Below are positions 37,428-48,801 of a stretch of 64,000 nucleotides of DNA, piece by piece; the first letter of the stretch is position 1; each line of letters starts with the position of its first letter. The stretch comes from Anoplolepis gracilipes (Eukaryota; Arthropoda; Insecta; Hymenoptera; Formicidae). The position numbers and the translations under genes are program-made. The stretch lies in assembly GCF_047496725.1 (NCBI RefSeq), contig NC_132980.1, positions 3,083,001 through 3,147,000 of the forward strand, in the 5' to 3' direction. Under the pieces are notes generated by a model, which did not search any database, was not told the origin of the DNA, and saw only the letters and a program-made list of their open reading frames with translations.

Positions 37428-37872
37428 ACAGGATGTCCGGTAATAACCGCCTCACCGTTCATATACATGTAGAACAGGTCAAACTGAGTAGAAAAGTTCT
37501 CTACCATTTTTCGATTTTCGAAATAATTATCGAGAAATTAATTAACAAAGATTTGACAAATCTGGGTGAGTACAAGCGCGCGGCGAGAAGGCCCATCCTA
37601 CTGCTACGCGGTTACTAGGCGCTCATTGAATGATAAGAGGAGCGATCTACGACTGGAAATGGATGCATATGAGTAGCGCGCCTAGTAACCGCGTAGCGGT
37701 GGGACGGCCTTTTCGCCGCGTGCGCTTTACTCGCGCGGATTCGCCGATCTTTTTTAATTAATTTCTCGATAATTATTTCGAAAATCGAAAAAATGGTAGA
37801 GGACTTTTCTACTCAGTTTGACCTGCTCTACTTGTATATGAGCGGTGAAGCGGTTATTACCGGACACCCTGT
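37428..37872. repeat. Foldback MITE in a (TA)n tract
   Basis: Left end ACAGGATGTCCGGTAATAACCG, right end CGGTTATTACCGGACACCCTGT. Arms of about 170 bp include AATTATTTCGAAAATCGAAAA and its complement. TATATA lies on both sides, consistent with TA target duplication (mariner-like). Confidence 0.82.
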
Positions 37873-39239
37873 ATATATATATATTTAATTTGTCATTACC
37901 ACATCGTACTTATGATTCATCTAACAAATGAAATTTAAACAAAACTGTTTTGTGTGTATGTATCATTTTATAAATATGATTAAAATTTTGAGATAAAGTT
38001 TTTAATATAATTATACATATACATATATGTATTAACATTATGTATAATTGTGTTATCTGTTGTTGAGATATTCAATAATTGTATAGCTGGAACTTCATTA
38101 TTTAAATTGTCTGCAATTCCTTGTAAAATAGATTGACTTTCTAAAATTATATATAAAAAAAGAAAATAAAAAAGGACACATATTATGTATATATCATTAT
38201 ATCACATATTATATGTATATACATTCTATGGAATATTATTATATAATGTTCTGAAGCGTCTGCGGTCTTCTTGAGACCGCAGCCTAGATTATATTCATAT
38301 ACTCACTGTTAACTGCAATGTAGAATTTTTTGATATAATCTTTTTCTTTTGATGTCTACTATAACATCCATTAGCACTTTTCAATAGTATAAACTTTAGA
38401 TGCAAATAAATTATTAATAGGATAAATTTTAGATGCAAATGCAAACAGTTTAGAAACAATGAATAACATAAATATATTTTGCATATTAGTTAGCTAAATA
38501 GTAATGTTGCAAAATATCTGCATAGTAATATTGCACAGATAACATGCTTAGTACAATTTAATCATTTCAGCAATAAAAAACAGACTTATAAACATATAAT
38601 ACAAATAAGGTGTTTTTGAAGTTTTAGATACCACAGTACTGTGTAAAGAATGATATCACAAAATAAAAACTCTGCTCATAAATACATATAAAATGCATAT
38701 AAATGCGTGTAAAAACTGCAATAAATATACAAGATAATATCAAATACATGAATTATTTTTTTAATATTGAGAAGGTTTACGATTTCGAGAAACCGTTCAG
38801 AATGCTTCAATGCATCATTCTGTCTTCGTTCTATTCTATTATTTTATAAGAATGAAAAATGTTTTGATAAACATTCTATCTGCATTCTTGTAGAATACAG
38901 AACAAAGATTTAATAATGTTCTAAAGCATCTAGCATCTCTTCGAGACCGCAGCCTAGATTATTTATATTTATATTCATATTTATATACTAACTGTTAATT
39001 GCAATAATGTAGGATTTTTTGATATAATCTTTTTCTTTTCTTTTTCTTTTCTTTCCGTGTACACTATAACGTCCATTAGCACTTTTCAATAGTATAAACA
39101 TTTTAGATAAACAAATACAAACAGTTCAAAAACAATGAATAACATAAATAAATCATTATTTTAACTTTAATCAAGCATAAATCAATTTAATACAACCATG
39201 TTAACGTTAGACCGGTAACATCGCAATATTAGATTTGAC
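37873..39239. repeat. AT-rich region containing a 660-bp-spaced direct duplication
   Basis: 38250-38480 and 38910-39140 match in direct orientation: GAGACCGCAGCCTAGATTAT, TTTTTTGATATAATCTTTTTC, CATTAGCACTTTTCAATAGT and AACAATGAATAACATAAATA occur in both, in the same order. No gene is evident. Confidence 0.75.
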
Positions 39240-39962
39240 GGCATGCATGCAGGGCGCGTTCGGAAACTTCATTCGTCTGCACCCGGATGATGTTTCCGAA
39301 TGCGCCCCAAGCGTGGACTTAGAGTGCGTTCAGCGACAGGGAGACGCTATTAGCTGACAGCGTCGTTCTATCTTTGTCACTCAATAAAGATTAAACGAAG
39401 ACAGAACTACGCTGTCAGCGCTTATATAGCGTCTCCCCGAATAAACTCTTACATATGTGCTGTGCAGAGAGTATATAATACGCGCGTACGTGAATTTGAA
39501 TCTGCATTTGAACCTGAACAATAATGAGAACAAAAATTGTCACAATTTTTACATGTTTCATTTTAAATTATATCGTCAATTATTTTGAAAATAAAAGAAC
39601 TTTTTTAAAATTATTTTTTTTAAAGACATTTACGTGTTTTATTATATCAATTGATTTGTTTCTCTATTCCATAAATAAAAGTATTAGAATAAAATTATCG
39701 AAAACTGAGTTATTTACAAGATATTTTGTAATTTATGTCAAAAAAACTAATTTTCACGCCTTAATAAACATCAGAATTGTAACAATTTTCGTTCTCATTT
39801 TTGTTCAGATTCTGATTAAAATTCACATACTTATGCAAAGCAATTTAAACTCTTAAAAGGTGCATTTGCAACATTAACAAAACATCGCCACATAAAGATA
39901 GTTTTAACGACTGTCGTCAAATATACCTTTATACGGCTATGATATTTAAAACCTTTTTTATT
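39240..39962. repeat. Three small foldback repeats
   Basis: 39252-39308: GGGCGCGTTCGGAAAC paired with GTTTCCGAATGCGCCC. 39325-39450: GAGTGCGTTCAGCG with GACAGCGT inner pairing to ACGCTGTCAGCG and a weak outer end. 39497-39825: GAACCTGAACAATAATGAGAAC paired with GTTCTCATTTTTGTTCAGATTC. A 110-codon plus frame at 39524 lies inside the last hairpin and is not supported as a gene. Confidence 0.65.
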
Positions 39963-40118
39963 AATATATTTATATATATAGATAGATAGATAGATAGATA
40001 AATATATTTATTGTATTCTCTCGAGTTTACAATCTATTTTTACAAAAAAAAACTTATTCTACTTACATCCTATACGCCTTAAAACTACTTAAAACTATTC
40101 GCCTCATCTTGCCCCTAC

Positions 40119-43100
40119 CTACACACATCTCAAGGACTTCCATTTCCGTTTACAAACGACTTTATATAAATTGCTCCTCATTCTCTCAATCATTCCCCTT
40201 CCCTTCCCTTCCTTGATCTTTTCCAAATCCTCCTCCCCCTGCCCCTCCTCCCCCAACACTTCCCACACTACTTCCTGCCACTCCCTCCCGTCCCCCCAAC
40301 CTCCACATTCCTCCCATGCATGCTCCCATGTTTCTTCACGCCATTCACACACTCTACATTTACTGCCTGACTCATCCTCCCAATATCTGCCCCCCTTCAT
40401 CTCATTCCCCAATCTATATCTCGCCAATCTCATCCACCTACTTTCTCCCCAATTTCTCTTTAAATTCCGGTACCCCCTTCCCCTTAACCATCCCGTACCA
40501 TTTATTAAATTTTGAATCTCTAATCTTCTCCCAGCTTTCCTCCCTTTGCTTCCTCATTTCCCTCTCATATATGTCTTCTCTTCTCAGACCTCCCTCGTTC
40601 CTCAAACCTTCCGCCTCTTCCATTCTCCATCCTCTTTCTTCCCAAAATTCTTTTCTTTCCTCTTCCCATCCATTCCCTGATCTTCTCCTTCTTGCCCTCT
40701 CCCTCAATTCCCTCAGACATTCTCCTGCCAGAACTCCTCCCCTCCCTTCCTCTAGCCTTCTCTTGTACTTCCAAGCTCTCATCCCTGCTCTTCCCCTCAG
40801 CAAATCTCTCTGAAATTCCTCTCTTATCATATACCCCGGTACACTCCTTCCTACCCTTACCATCCACTTCAGGTATCTATCCTGTATTCTTTCAATTTCT
40901 TTCCTTCCCCCCCACCCCCATATCTCTACCCCATAACTCACCATTGGCCATACCAACTTGTTAAATAACCATAACCTCCTGCTCCAATCTTTCCCAAACT
41001 TCCTTTTCCCTAACCCCCAAACCTGTCCTAAAATTGCCACCGCCTTCCTCACTCTCTCCCTCACCTGTCTATCCTATTTCCCATTACCCCTTATTACATA
41101 CCCCAAATAACTGAATTCTCTCACCTCCTCTACTTCCTTCCCTTTCCATTTCCATTCTATTTTTCTCCATCTTCCTCCTTCCTTTCTACACCTCATAATC
41201 TTTGTCTTCCCCACGTTCAGCTCCAAGCCCTTCCTATCCGATACTTTTCTAACTCCTTCATCATCCCTTTCATTTTTTCTTCACTCTCCGCCAGCATTAC
41301 AATATCATCCGCGTACGCCAGCGTACATACCCTCCTTCTTCCTAGCCTCACCCCTTCCCATCCCTTTCTTCCTAACTCTTCGTCTAAGTCCGCCAGAAGA
41401 ATTGTAAACAACGTCGGACTCAACGGACATCCCTGCCTCACCCCCTACTGTCCAAAATCTCTCACCCTCTCTGTCTCCCACCCTCACCCTGCCCATTGTT
41501 TCCCTCAGCACCTCGTCACACCCTCGTCTCTGTCAAACCCTCCCTTACTCCTTTTTTTCTCATCATATCCACTAGAACACTTCTATCCACCGAGTCAAAC
41601 GCTGCCTTCATATCCACAAAGTAATACTAAACCCTTTGCCTCCCCTATCTGTCTATTTACCAAGTAATTTAACACGTAAATATTGTCCACCGTCCCCATC
41701 GCTCTTCTAAACTCCGTTTGACTCCGCGGCAACACATTTCTTTTCTCCATCTCTATTCTCAGCCTCTCCGCCAGTACTGCCACATATATTTTGTACGCCG
41801 TCTGCGTTAACGTAATTCCCCTATACTCTTTCACCCTCCCACCCTCCCCTTTTTTAACAATAGGAACTACTACCCCCTCCCTCCAACGCTCCCCCACCAT
41901 ACTCTCCCGCATATCTCAAATATCCACTCTTCTACTTTCTTTTCTCCATATCTCCATACCTCATTTGGAATCCCATCACCCCCTGGCACTTTCCCGTCCT
42001 TCAGTTTTTTAATCACCTTCCTTACCTCCTCCCTATTCATTTCCTCCTCCATCCCCTCCTCTCCCTTTCTCCCCATCCCTCTCATTACCCTCCATTCTAC
42101 TCCTCCCAGTAGTTCTCTAAAATACCTATCCCATTTTCTTATCTCTATGCTATCATTCATCCTCATTCTTTTCTTTCTTTCTCTATTCAATATCTTCCAC
42201 ACCTGTCCTTCCGATCTCACCCCCTCTATCTCCTTCATCCACCTTTCCTTCTCGCACCTTTTCTTTTCGTCACATAATAATGCATATCTCCTCTTTTCCT
42301 CTATATATTAACTCCCATCCTCTCTCTCTTTCCTCCATCTCCTAAGTTCCTTCCACACCCTCCTCTTTCCCTTTCTATACTCCTCATCCCACCAACCTCT
42401 TTTTTTATTCTCCTTCCACATCTTCTCCAGTGTCTCTTTCACTTTTTCTCTCAATTTCTCCCCAATTTCTCTCCACTCCTCTTCTGTCCAAACTCCCCTT
42501 CCTCCTCCTCTTCCTCTTCTTTCCCTTTCCTCTTTTCTCCTTTCCTGAACCTCCCTTCCCTTCCCTATCCATACCACTACTGGCTGATGATCAGAGTCTA
42601 CTTTTTCTTCCACTACCAATCTTCTCATTTCCTCCCTTGTCCTCTCATCCCCTATCACATAGTCAATAACCGACTCACCTCTTCCCCCTGTATACGTTAA
42701 CTCCCCTTCCTCATTCCCTCTCATATCTCCATTAAATATCCCCCATCCCTGCTCTTCGAGAAACCTACACAAAATTTTTCCGTCTTCATCAATTGTTTTA
42801 TCTTTAGACCTTCTCCTATCCCCCTCATCCTCCTCCCCTTCCTCCTCCCTCACCCTTTCTCCCTCCTTGCCTCCGTCCTTGCATTAAAGTCCCCCCCTAT
42901 CAACACCCTTAACCCTTCCCCTCCCTCTTCCATCCATTCTCTTAAATACTCCATTTTCCTCTCTAAATCCTTATTAACATATACCCCTATCACTCTCCAC
43001 CATCCCTTTCAACCATACCTTAACCATCATTATCCCCTCCTTTCTTACTCTTTCCCTCCTCTCTTCTCTTTTAATTCCTCTTCTCACCCCTATTATCATT

Positions 43101-43489
43101 CTCCCTTTCGCCCTTCCCTTTTTATGCTCTCTAACTGCTTCTTGTATTTCCCACACGTAATCCTTTGGCATCCTGCCTTTTATCCTCTCCCATCCTTTTT
43201 TATCCATCCACGTCTCACATAACACCATTATATCCCATCCACTTAACCCTCTCCAAAAATCCTCATCCTTATTCATCAAACCTATCACATTCCAAAAAGC
43301 TAACTTATACACTTCCTCTCCCTTCTTTTTCACCTCCTTCCTTTCTTCCTCTTTCTCCCCTCCTTTCTCCATTTCACCCACTCCATCCCCTCTCACTTCT
43401 ACCCCTACTTCCTCCCTTCTACCCTTCTCCTTTCCTCGTACTCCACCCTCTACTGCCCTTTCCTTTCTTCCACCTTCGCTTCCTCCCAA
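40119..43489 (-). pseudogene. LINE ORF2: endonuclease and reverse transcriptase, broken
   Basis: Minus-strand pieces in order. LAFWNVIGLMNKDEDFW and ETWMDKKGW (endonuclease, about 43320-43180). DYVIGDE and SDHQPVVVW (endonuclease end, about 42660-42580). GDGIPNEVWRYG (RT, about 41960). EYRGITLTQTAYKI (about 41820). MRQGCPLSPTLFTILL (about 41440). The catalytic LAYADDIVML (about 41320). A C-terminal CRVC...H...C finger (about 40360-40320). The reading frame is split into at least seven segments, so it is inactive. Confidence 0.85.
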
Positions 43490-43552
43490 AACCTCCCGCT
43501 ACACTCTCAACTTTTCTTCCTCATCATCCCAATACTACCAAGCCTTATCAAT

Positions 43553-44496
43553 CTAAATTTTATCAAATCTAATTTTCACTATTTTCCCTTGTTTTTCCTC
43601 TTTTATCGCGATCTGTCTTAAATTCCATTTCATCTTTCTCTCTCTAAACGTCAGATCATCATCTATCCATACATCCGTCCTTCGTAATCTACTTTTATTC
43701 TCCATAATTCTCCTTTTTATCTCCTCTGTCTTCAAAGTCACCACTATCCTCTCACCTTTATCCTCCCTTTTCGTATTTATCCTCCTCATCCCCTCAATTT
43801 CTACTTCCCCCCCTAAATCGCTTCCTAACTTATTTAACTTCTCTTTCACATCCCCCTCTCCTTTTATTCCCTTTATAATGTTTCTCCTCCTCCTTTCTTT
43901 TTCCCTTCTCTCCCTGTCCCTCTCTAACTCTCTCACCCTTTCTCTCAACCACCCTTCCTCTTTTACTTCCCCCCCTTCCTCTCCCCTGTCCTCTAACTTC
44001 TTCATTCTTTTCTCTACTACCTCTCTCCAGCCTCCTTCCTTTCCCTCCACCTCTTTTCTAAAATCTCTATCCTCCCTATTAGCTCCTCTTTCTCTTTCCT
44101 CCACTCCATTTCTTTTGCTCTCATCTCCTCTTTTATTCCCCCCATCTTCCTTCTCAATTCCTTTATTCCTCCCTTTAACTCCTCTCTATTTTTCCTCCCT
44201 TCTAACCTCAAGGCCCTAATTTCCTGCAGTATTAATCCTATATTCCCCTCCTCCCTTTTCACTTTCACCGGTGATCTCTGCATTTTCTTGCTCTTTTGAA
44301 AAGCTTTTAACCCTTTCCTTTCCTTTTCTTCCCCGTCTGATTCACCTCTTTTCCTCTTAAACCATTCTTCTATCATTCCCACGCTTCCCGCCCTTTCCCT
44401 TCTCACTTTTGCCATTTGGTCTTGTTCCTTTTCCCCCCTCTTCTTTTCTTTCCCTAATCCCATGTCTAATTCTAGATCTACTTGCGAGCCCGCCAA
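43553..44496 (-). pseudogene. LINE ORF1: coiled-coil RNA-binding protein, frameshifted
   Basis: The frame from 44496 to 44017 has a charged N-terminus and a long Glu/Lys/Arg coiled coil. A second frame overlaps it (from 44104) and continues to 43553. That continuation ends in a compact region (EGMRRINTKREDKGERIVVT and ENKSRLRRTDVWIDDDLT) resembling the RRM-like core of L1-type ORF1 proteins. The switch near 44060-44100 is a frameshift. Confidence 0.65.
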
Positions 44497-44640
44497 TATC
44501 TTTTTCCCATCCGCGATTTCCTACTGTTTCTTTACTTTCTCCTCGTTCCTTCTAGGTGGCGCCTCCCTACTCTCTCCTTTCTATACCCAATATCCTACTC
44601 CATGCCCTCTGCTAGATTACGGAAGCAGGCCGTGCAACAC

Positions 44641-46719
44641 GCCGGAATAGCGCGTGCTGTCGATCGCGAGGTGTACGTTGAAGTACGTGTAAGAATCTCT
44701 ATCGATATTGTCGGAATTTACAAAGCAAGATGCGCAATACAGGGTGAGTTCTAATTTATGAGCGAATCCCGAGATGTAAGTGCAACGGACGTTTTCTAAT
44801 CGGTGACGCGTTTCGACGACGGGAGGGGAGGGGTGGCCCTCCTGTGCGGGGCGCAGTTGTCCGTAACACATGTAGGTGTGTTGTCAATAAGTTATGGTTA
44901 AATATTATTATTGTTATTGTCCGTATAAAGCGTTGTTGTTAGTCGCGGTCGGAACAGGGAAGGAGTAGCTGGGGCTATAAATAATTAAGTAACAAAAGAT
45001 AGGTTTCTTGTATTGATTCAGTTTAGATATTGATTGTTTACAATTTAATGAATAAAATAAAACACGCGTTATACATTATTTGGAACGAGTATTAATTTGG
45101 AAGCAAGTATTATTTTCGGGAAAATCTCGACAAGAGAGAGAGTGGTCAACGCGAAACACAGGAAATAATAAAAAAAGGGTCGGTCGTAAACCGACCTCGG
45201 CAGCGCGGAGCGAAAATACTATTTCGGGAGGGTTTAGCCGAAGGCGAGCTGGCCCAAGCGAAGCGCAGAAAGCAAAAAAAAAAAGAGTCGGTCGTAAAAA
45301 GTGTCGGCACAAGAAAACTCTGGGTTTTCCAAATTTCGTATTTTAAGTAACGCTACTACAAAATATTATTATATTTCGTTCCGCGTAATGTTAATCTATT
45401 ATTATCGGTTGTTCCGCGGAACCCCAGTGCTCGGGGGTGGAACACCCATAGTTTAGGTATAATATCTCGTCACGTAACTAGAGGTAGCGGGTCTTCCTCG
45501 GATCTCCCGGTACGTAATTCGTGAGCGGCAGAAGGGGAAACAGTAGCTGCGTGTCAAATGGTATTAGTTTGCGCGGCCACGGGAAATATCCCATAGACTT
45601 TATGCGGATGTCCGTCCTCAGAGGTTTGGTCTGTTTCGCTCGTAAGGCCGGGTTGAAGTACGCCTCGTATTCTAAGTCAAAATATAGGCGATCCGTCCCG
45701 AAGAATTCACTATCCACTTCACTGACGGGGGCGTATTTTAATTCGTAGTATAAACGTCGCGCGTGAAATTTGTGTCCGCCTCTTCTTATTTTTGGCATCT
45801 ACAAAAAGATCAAATTAGTTTTGCGTGTTCGCTGGGTTCGACCATTGGTTTTGAGGTAGGGAGGTGGCATGTGCAGAATATTAGCACGATGCTATCAGGA
45901 GAAGGTGTAAGCTTAGGGTAGGAGTGTCGTATGTGCAGAATATTAGCACGATATCGGCTGGGTAGTAACGAGCGTGCAATTGTCTGCACCGCTACGTCGT
46001 TGGTTTGGTTAATAGTCGAAACCAGGTCTGTTGAGGGTCGGATTGGAACTTAATATGACGCCGAACGTAGAAAATGCGGACTGGGTTCAGGTACGTTTCG
46101 ATATTAATGCACAATGAGATTTCGTAAATATATGTATATTTTGACTAAACTTACATTGGATGGTTACAGTGGTGACGCGTGAATATAAATCAAAGAGCTA
46201 TCGGCACGGAGAACTGACGCAGGGTGTACGGACGTAATATAATGAAGTAACGATATAATATGCGCTCGCGTGAGGTAGAATGACGTTGAAGTGGAACTGT
46301 ATGGAATAGGATCGCGTACTGAAGTGGAAACGAATGTGGATATGGAAAGCGTGTTGACTTGGAACAGTGTTTGGAAATGGAATCGCGTATCGAAATAGAA
46401 TTGCAAGAATGAGGAGCACTTCTAGAGAGAGAAGTGCATCGCTCAGAGTCTCGAATTAATGTGTCGATTTTTGGGACTGTTTCGAAGTCTCTCGGTTTGT
46501 GCGGGTCAGGGTTGAAGAGTGGGGTGGACGCATAGGAAGGGTTATCTAAGGGAATAGCGGGGGAGTCCTATGGTGGTGGGAGAGCGACTATTTTATGATT
46601 AACGTTTCGGACTATCGGCTAGAGTCGTTAACGATTATAATGGATAACTTGTCTAGTGAATAACTTATCGGCTAAAATGTAGTTGGTAACTTGTTGTTTG
46701 GATTTATATTATAAGTTTG
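44641..46719. other. Unassigned GC-richer region, possible decayed retroelement
   Basis: Base composition differs from the AT-rich flanks. It includes repeated TCGGTCGTAAA motifs (45180 and 45287) and TGCAGAATATTAGCACGAT twice (45872 and 45936). A TGGTGACGCGTG string at 46170 could be a primer-binding site, but no terminal repeats were identified. Apart from the frame at 45478-45798 I see no gene. Confidence 0.4.
45478..45798 (-). CDS. Unknown 106-residue frame
   Basis: From ATG 45798 to a stop at 45478, composition protein-like: aromatic- and Pro-rich, with a PWPRKLIPFDTQLLFPLLPL segment. No family recognised. It may be part of a decayed retroelement or a chance frame. Confidence 0.3.
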   Translation of the reverse strand: MPKIRRGGHKFHARRLYYELKYAPVSEVDSEFFGTDRLYFDLEYEAYFNPALRAKQTKPLRTDIRIKSMGYFPWPRKLIPFDTQLLFPLLPLTNYVPGDPRKTRYL

Positions 46720-46763
46720 GTATTTCTTAAAAGTAAATGGAAAAAATTTTGGTGTTGGGACGT

Positions 46764-46819
<56 letters not shown>

Positions 46820-47225
46820 CAATTGACGTTTTTGAGGACTTTGAAAAATCTAATGGTTTCTCTGCATACATATAAGCAGCATCTATTTCTGATGTATACA
46901 TTGCAGTTTGTTTTTTATTATTTTAATTTTTATCCAATGTATAACAATTTGTCGTTTTCGAGGACTTCGTAAATGTATATACAAATAATTTACATATAAC
47001 AATATTTTTGAGGACATTAAAAATTTAATCATTTCTTTGCATACATAAAAGTAGCATCAACTTTTGATATATACATATATATATTACAGTTACTTTTGTT
47101 GTTACTTTGATTTTTATCCAATGTATAACAAATTTTTGTTTTCGAGGACTTCGCAAATATACATATGTATATACAAATGATTTATATATAACAACATATT
47201 TGAGAACGTGAGTTTTTTTTATATA
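46720..47225 (+). repeat. GAGGAC-motif repeat element, copy 1
   Basis: TTAAAAGTAAATGGAAAAAA, then TTGGGACGTAACA, then (TA)n at 46769-46814, then CAATTGACGTTTTTGAGGAC. After that TTTT(T/C)GAGGAC recurs near 46835, 46955, 47005 and 47140. The same sequence order is found inverted at 63100-63500. Non-coding. Confidence 0.7.
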
Positions 47226-47492
47226 TTAATGAAAATTTACAAACATTTATTATTTTCTGATTGTTTAAAAATGTATAATTAATTTGTAATATATTTTCAA
47301 CACCGAATGAATGACTGCGTTCAGCAGAGAAAGCAAATTAGTGAGCGCTTAGTGATTCTTTGTTGTGATTGGTTCTTGCATTTAGACCTTCATTAGATCT
47401 AAGTGCAGAAAAGAGTAAAAAGTTACATGAAAAGAACGGAATGGTTGTGATTGGTTTGATTTCGCGCGTTCCGTTCCGCTACAGATTTCCGA
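47226..47492. other. Spacer, no gene seen
   Basis: AT-rich, with TGTGATTGGTTC and TGTGATTGGTTTG similar to the CCAAT-type motifs of neighbouring foldback elements. Nothing else identified. Confidence 0.5.
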
Positions 47493-47970
47493 GCTCCGTA
47501 AAGTTAACCGAAACACTTTGATTTTTTTATAATTAAAATTGATTAATCGTTTGGTGGTCGTTTAGTGGTGATTGGTAGTCCAATTAAAACGTTTGGTGGT
47601 TAATCGTTTTTTTTAAATTAAATAATTAAAATATTGATGTAAAGTTAGCTGAACATTTTTATTTTTCGTTTAATCGAGTTAAATAAAAGCTTATTTGATA
47701 CAGAATCGTTAGGTGGTCACGAATAAATTCTTTACAACGTTTGGTGGTCCATAGTTTATCCGATAAATGAAAAGAATTATGTGCGGTAAAATGACGAGAA
47801 TGACTGTAAAATTAGCCGGACCAATACATTATTTATTAAGCAATTTTGTTCAGATTGGTCTTACATGATAAAAAATCGTTTGGTGATGATTGGTGGTGAT
47901 TGGTAGTCCAATTAAAACGTTTGATGGTTAATTATTAGATTATCACGATTTCAAATTTTTTTAAGGCTGA

Positions 47971-48134
47971 TTCACACTTTGGCAGAAAAACAGAAAACAG
48001 ACAAGCAAAAGCCAATCAAAACTCGCGTTGGTAGTAAGTTTACTAGATAATAAACTTGGTGTTAATAAACTTACCACCAACGCGAGTTTTGATTGGTTTT
48101 TGCTTGTCTGCTTTCTGCTTTTCGGTAAATGTGA
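47971..48134. repeat. Nested palindromic MITE
   Basis: AAGCAAAAGCCAATCAAAACTCGCG near the left is matched by CGCGAGTTTTGATTGG and TTTTGCTTGTCTG on the right. Outer ends are TTCACACTTTGGC and the imperfect GGTAAATGTGAA. Confidence 0.75.
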
Positions 48135-48639
48135 AGATGAGCGGTCCTCCTCACCGATTTTACTGAAAATTTTTTTAGTAATAGATTTTGGCTCGAAACG
48201 AACGAATCTGGCAGAAAAAATCGTCGCTCTGCCACACGAAGCGAGATATAAATTTTTTAAGATGATTACTTTTGAGGCTATGAAACCTGTCATTCGGGCG
48301 ACGTATAGTGACGTGGATGTGCGCTGCGGTCACGCGCGCATGCGTTTTAGTAACTTACACAAAATTTTAAATAAATCCTTTTTAATTTTAATAAATCCTT
48401 TTTATGTTGCTATGCAAGTTGCAAAACCATGTGGAATTGTATATGCATTACAAAGTACATGCTTAGATGGGAGTGCATAAGGGGGGCGAAGCTCGTCCCC
48501 ATAAAAAAATATAACAAAACTTGAGAATGTAGAAACTATCAAGGCTGACAGTACTGTGTAGACACAGTTTAACCAGTTACGACAGTAGACAAAAATCAGG
48601 GTCCTGAGTTACAGTGCGCATGCGTGAAAAATTTAACTA

Positions 48640-48801
48640 ACAATATGGCAGCGTTGTTGGTTTATGTCAGAGTGAATGGAGAACAGGTTAGGCCTATTCA
48701 TATAAAATAAAATTGGGCGAATATATTTGTGCAGTAACAAATTGTAAAAATGTTACGCGTACAAAGGGAGTTTTTTTTTGATTTCCGAAAGATCCTAAAA
48801 G
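48640..48801 (+). pseudogene. THAP-like zinc-finger exon(s), one stop
   Basis: CAVTNCKNVTRTKGVFF, then TGA, then FPKDPKR, read at 48719-48800 and ending at AAAAG before GTAAAA. This is the spacing of the first half of a THAP finger (C-x4-C, then an FPKDP-type stretch). THAP fingers occur in P-element-type transposases and host factors. ATGGCAGCGTTGTTGG at 48645 with a CAG|GTTAGG donor could be an upstream exon. The remaining Cys/His pair was not found downstream. Confidence 0.45.

Larger units (their letters stand above)
39963..44640 (-). mobile_element. Non-LTR retrotransposon (LINE), minus strand, degenerate
   Basis: A 4.7-kb block that is extremely purine-rich on the minus strand. It has ORF1 (44496-43553) and ORF2 (43489-40119) order, with endonuclease before reverse transcriptase. 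The 3' end is in (TATC)n repeats at about 39975-40002, which fits target-primed insertion with a microsatellite tail. The left and right boundaries are approximate. ORF details are under separate entries. The clade is undecided (C-terminal CCHC-like motif as in the I/Jockey/R1 groups). Confidence 0.85.

Noticed and set aside
39524..39856. 110-codon hydrophobic frame
   Set aside because: It lies within an inverted repeat and is Phe/Ile/Lys-rich, as expected of AT-rich DNA.
40171..43572. Several plus-strand frames rich in Ser, Pro and Leu
   Set aside because: They are complements of the purine-rich LINE ORFs; the minus strand carries the recognisable domains.
45080..45346. 88-codon basic plus-strand frame
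   Set aside because: It covers repeated TCGGTCGTAAA and A-run sequence, with no domain or neighbour support.
46166..46185. Possible retrotransposon primer-binding site TGGTGACGCGTG
   Set aside because: No terminal repeat directly upstream and no gag or pol downstream.
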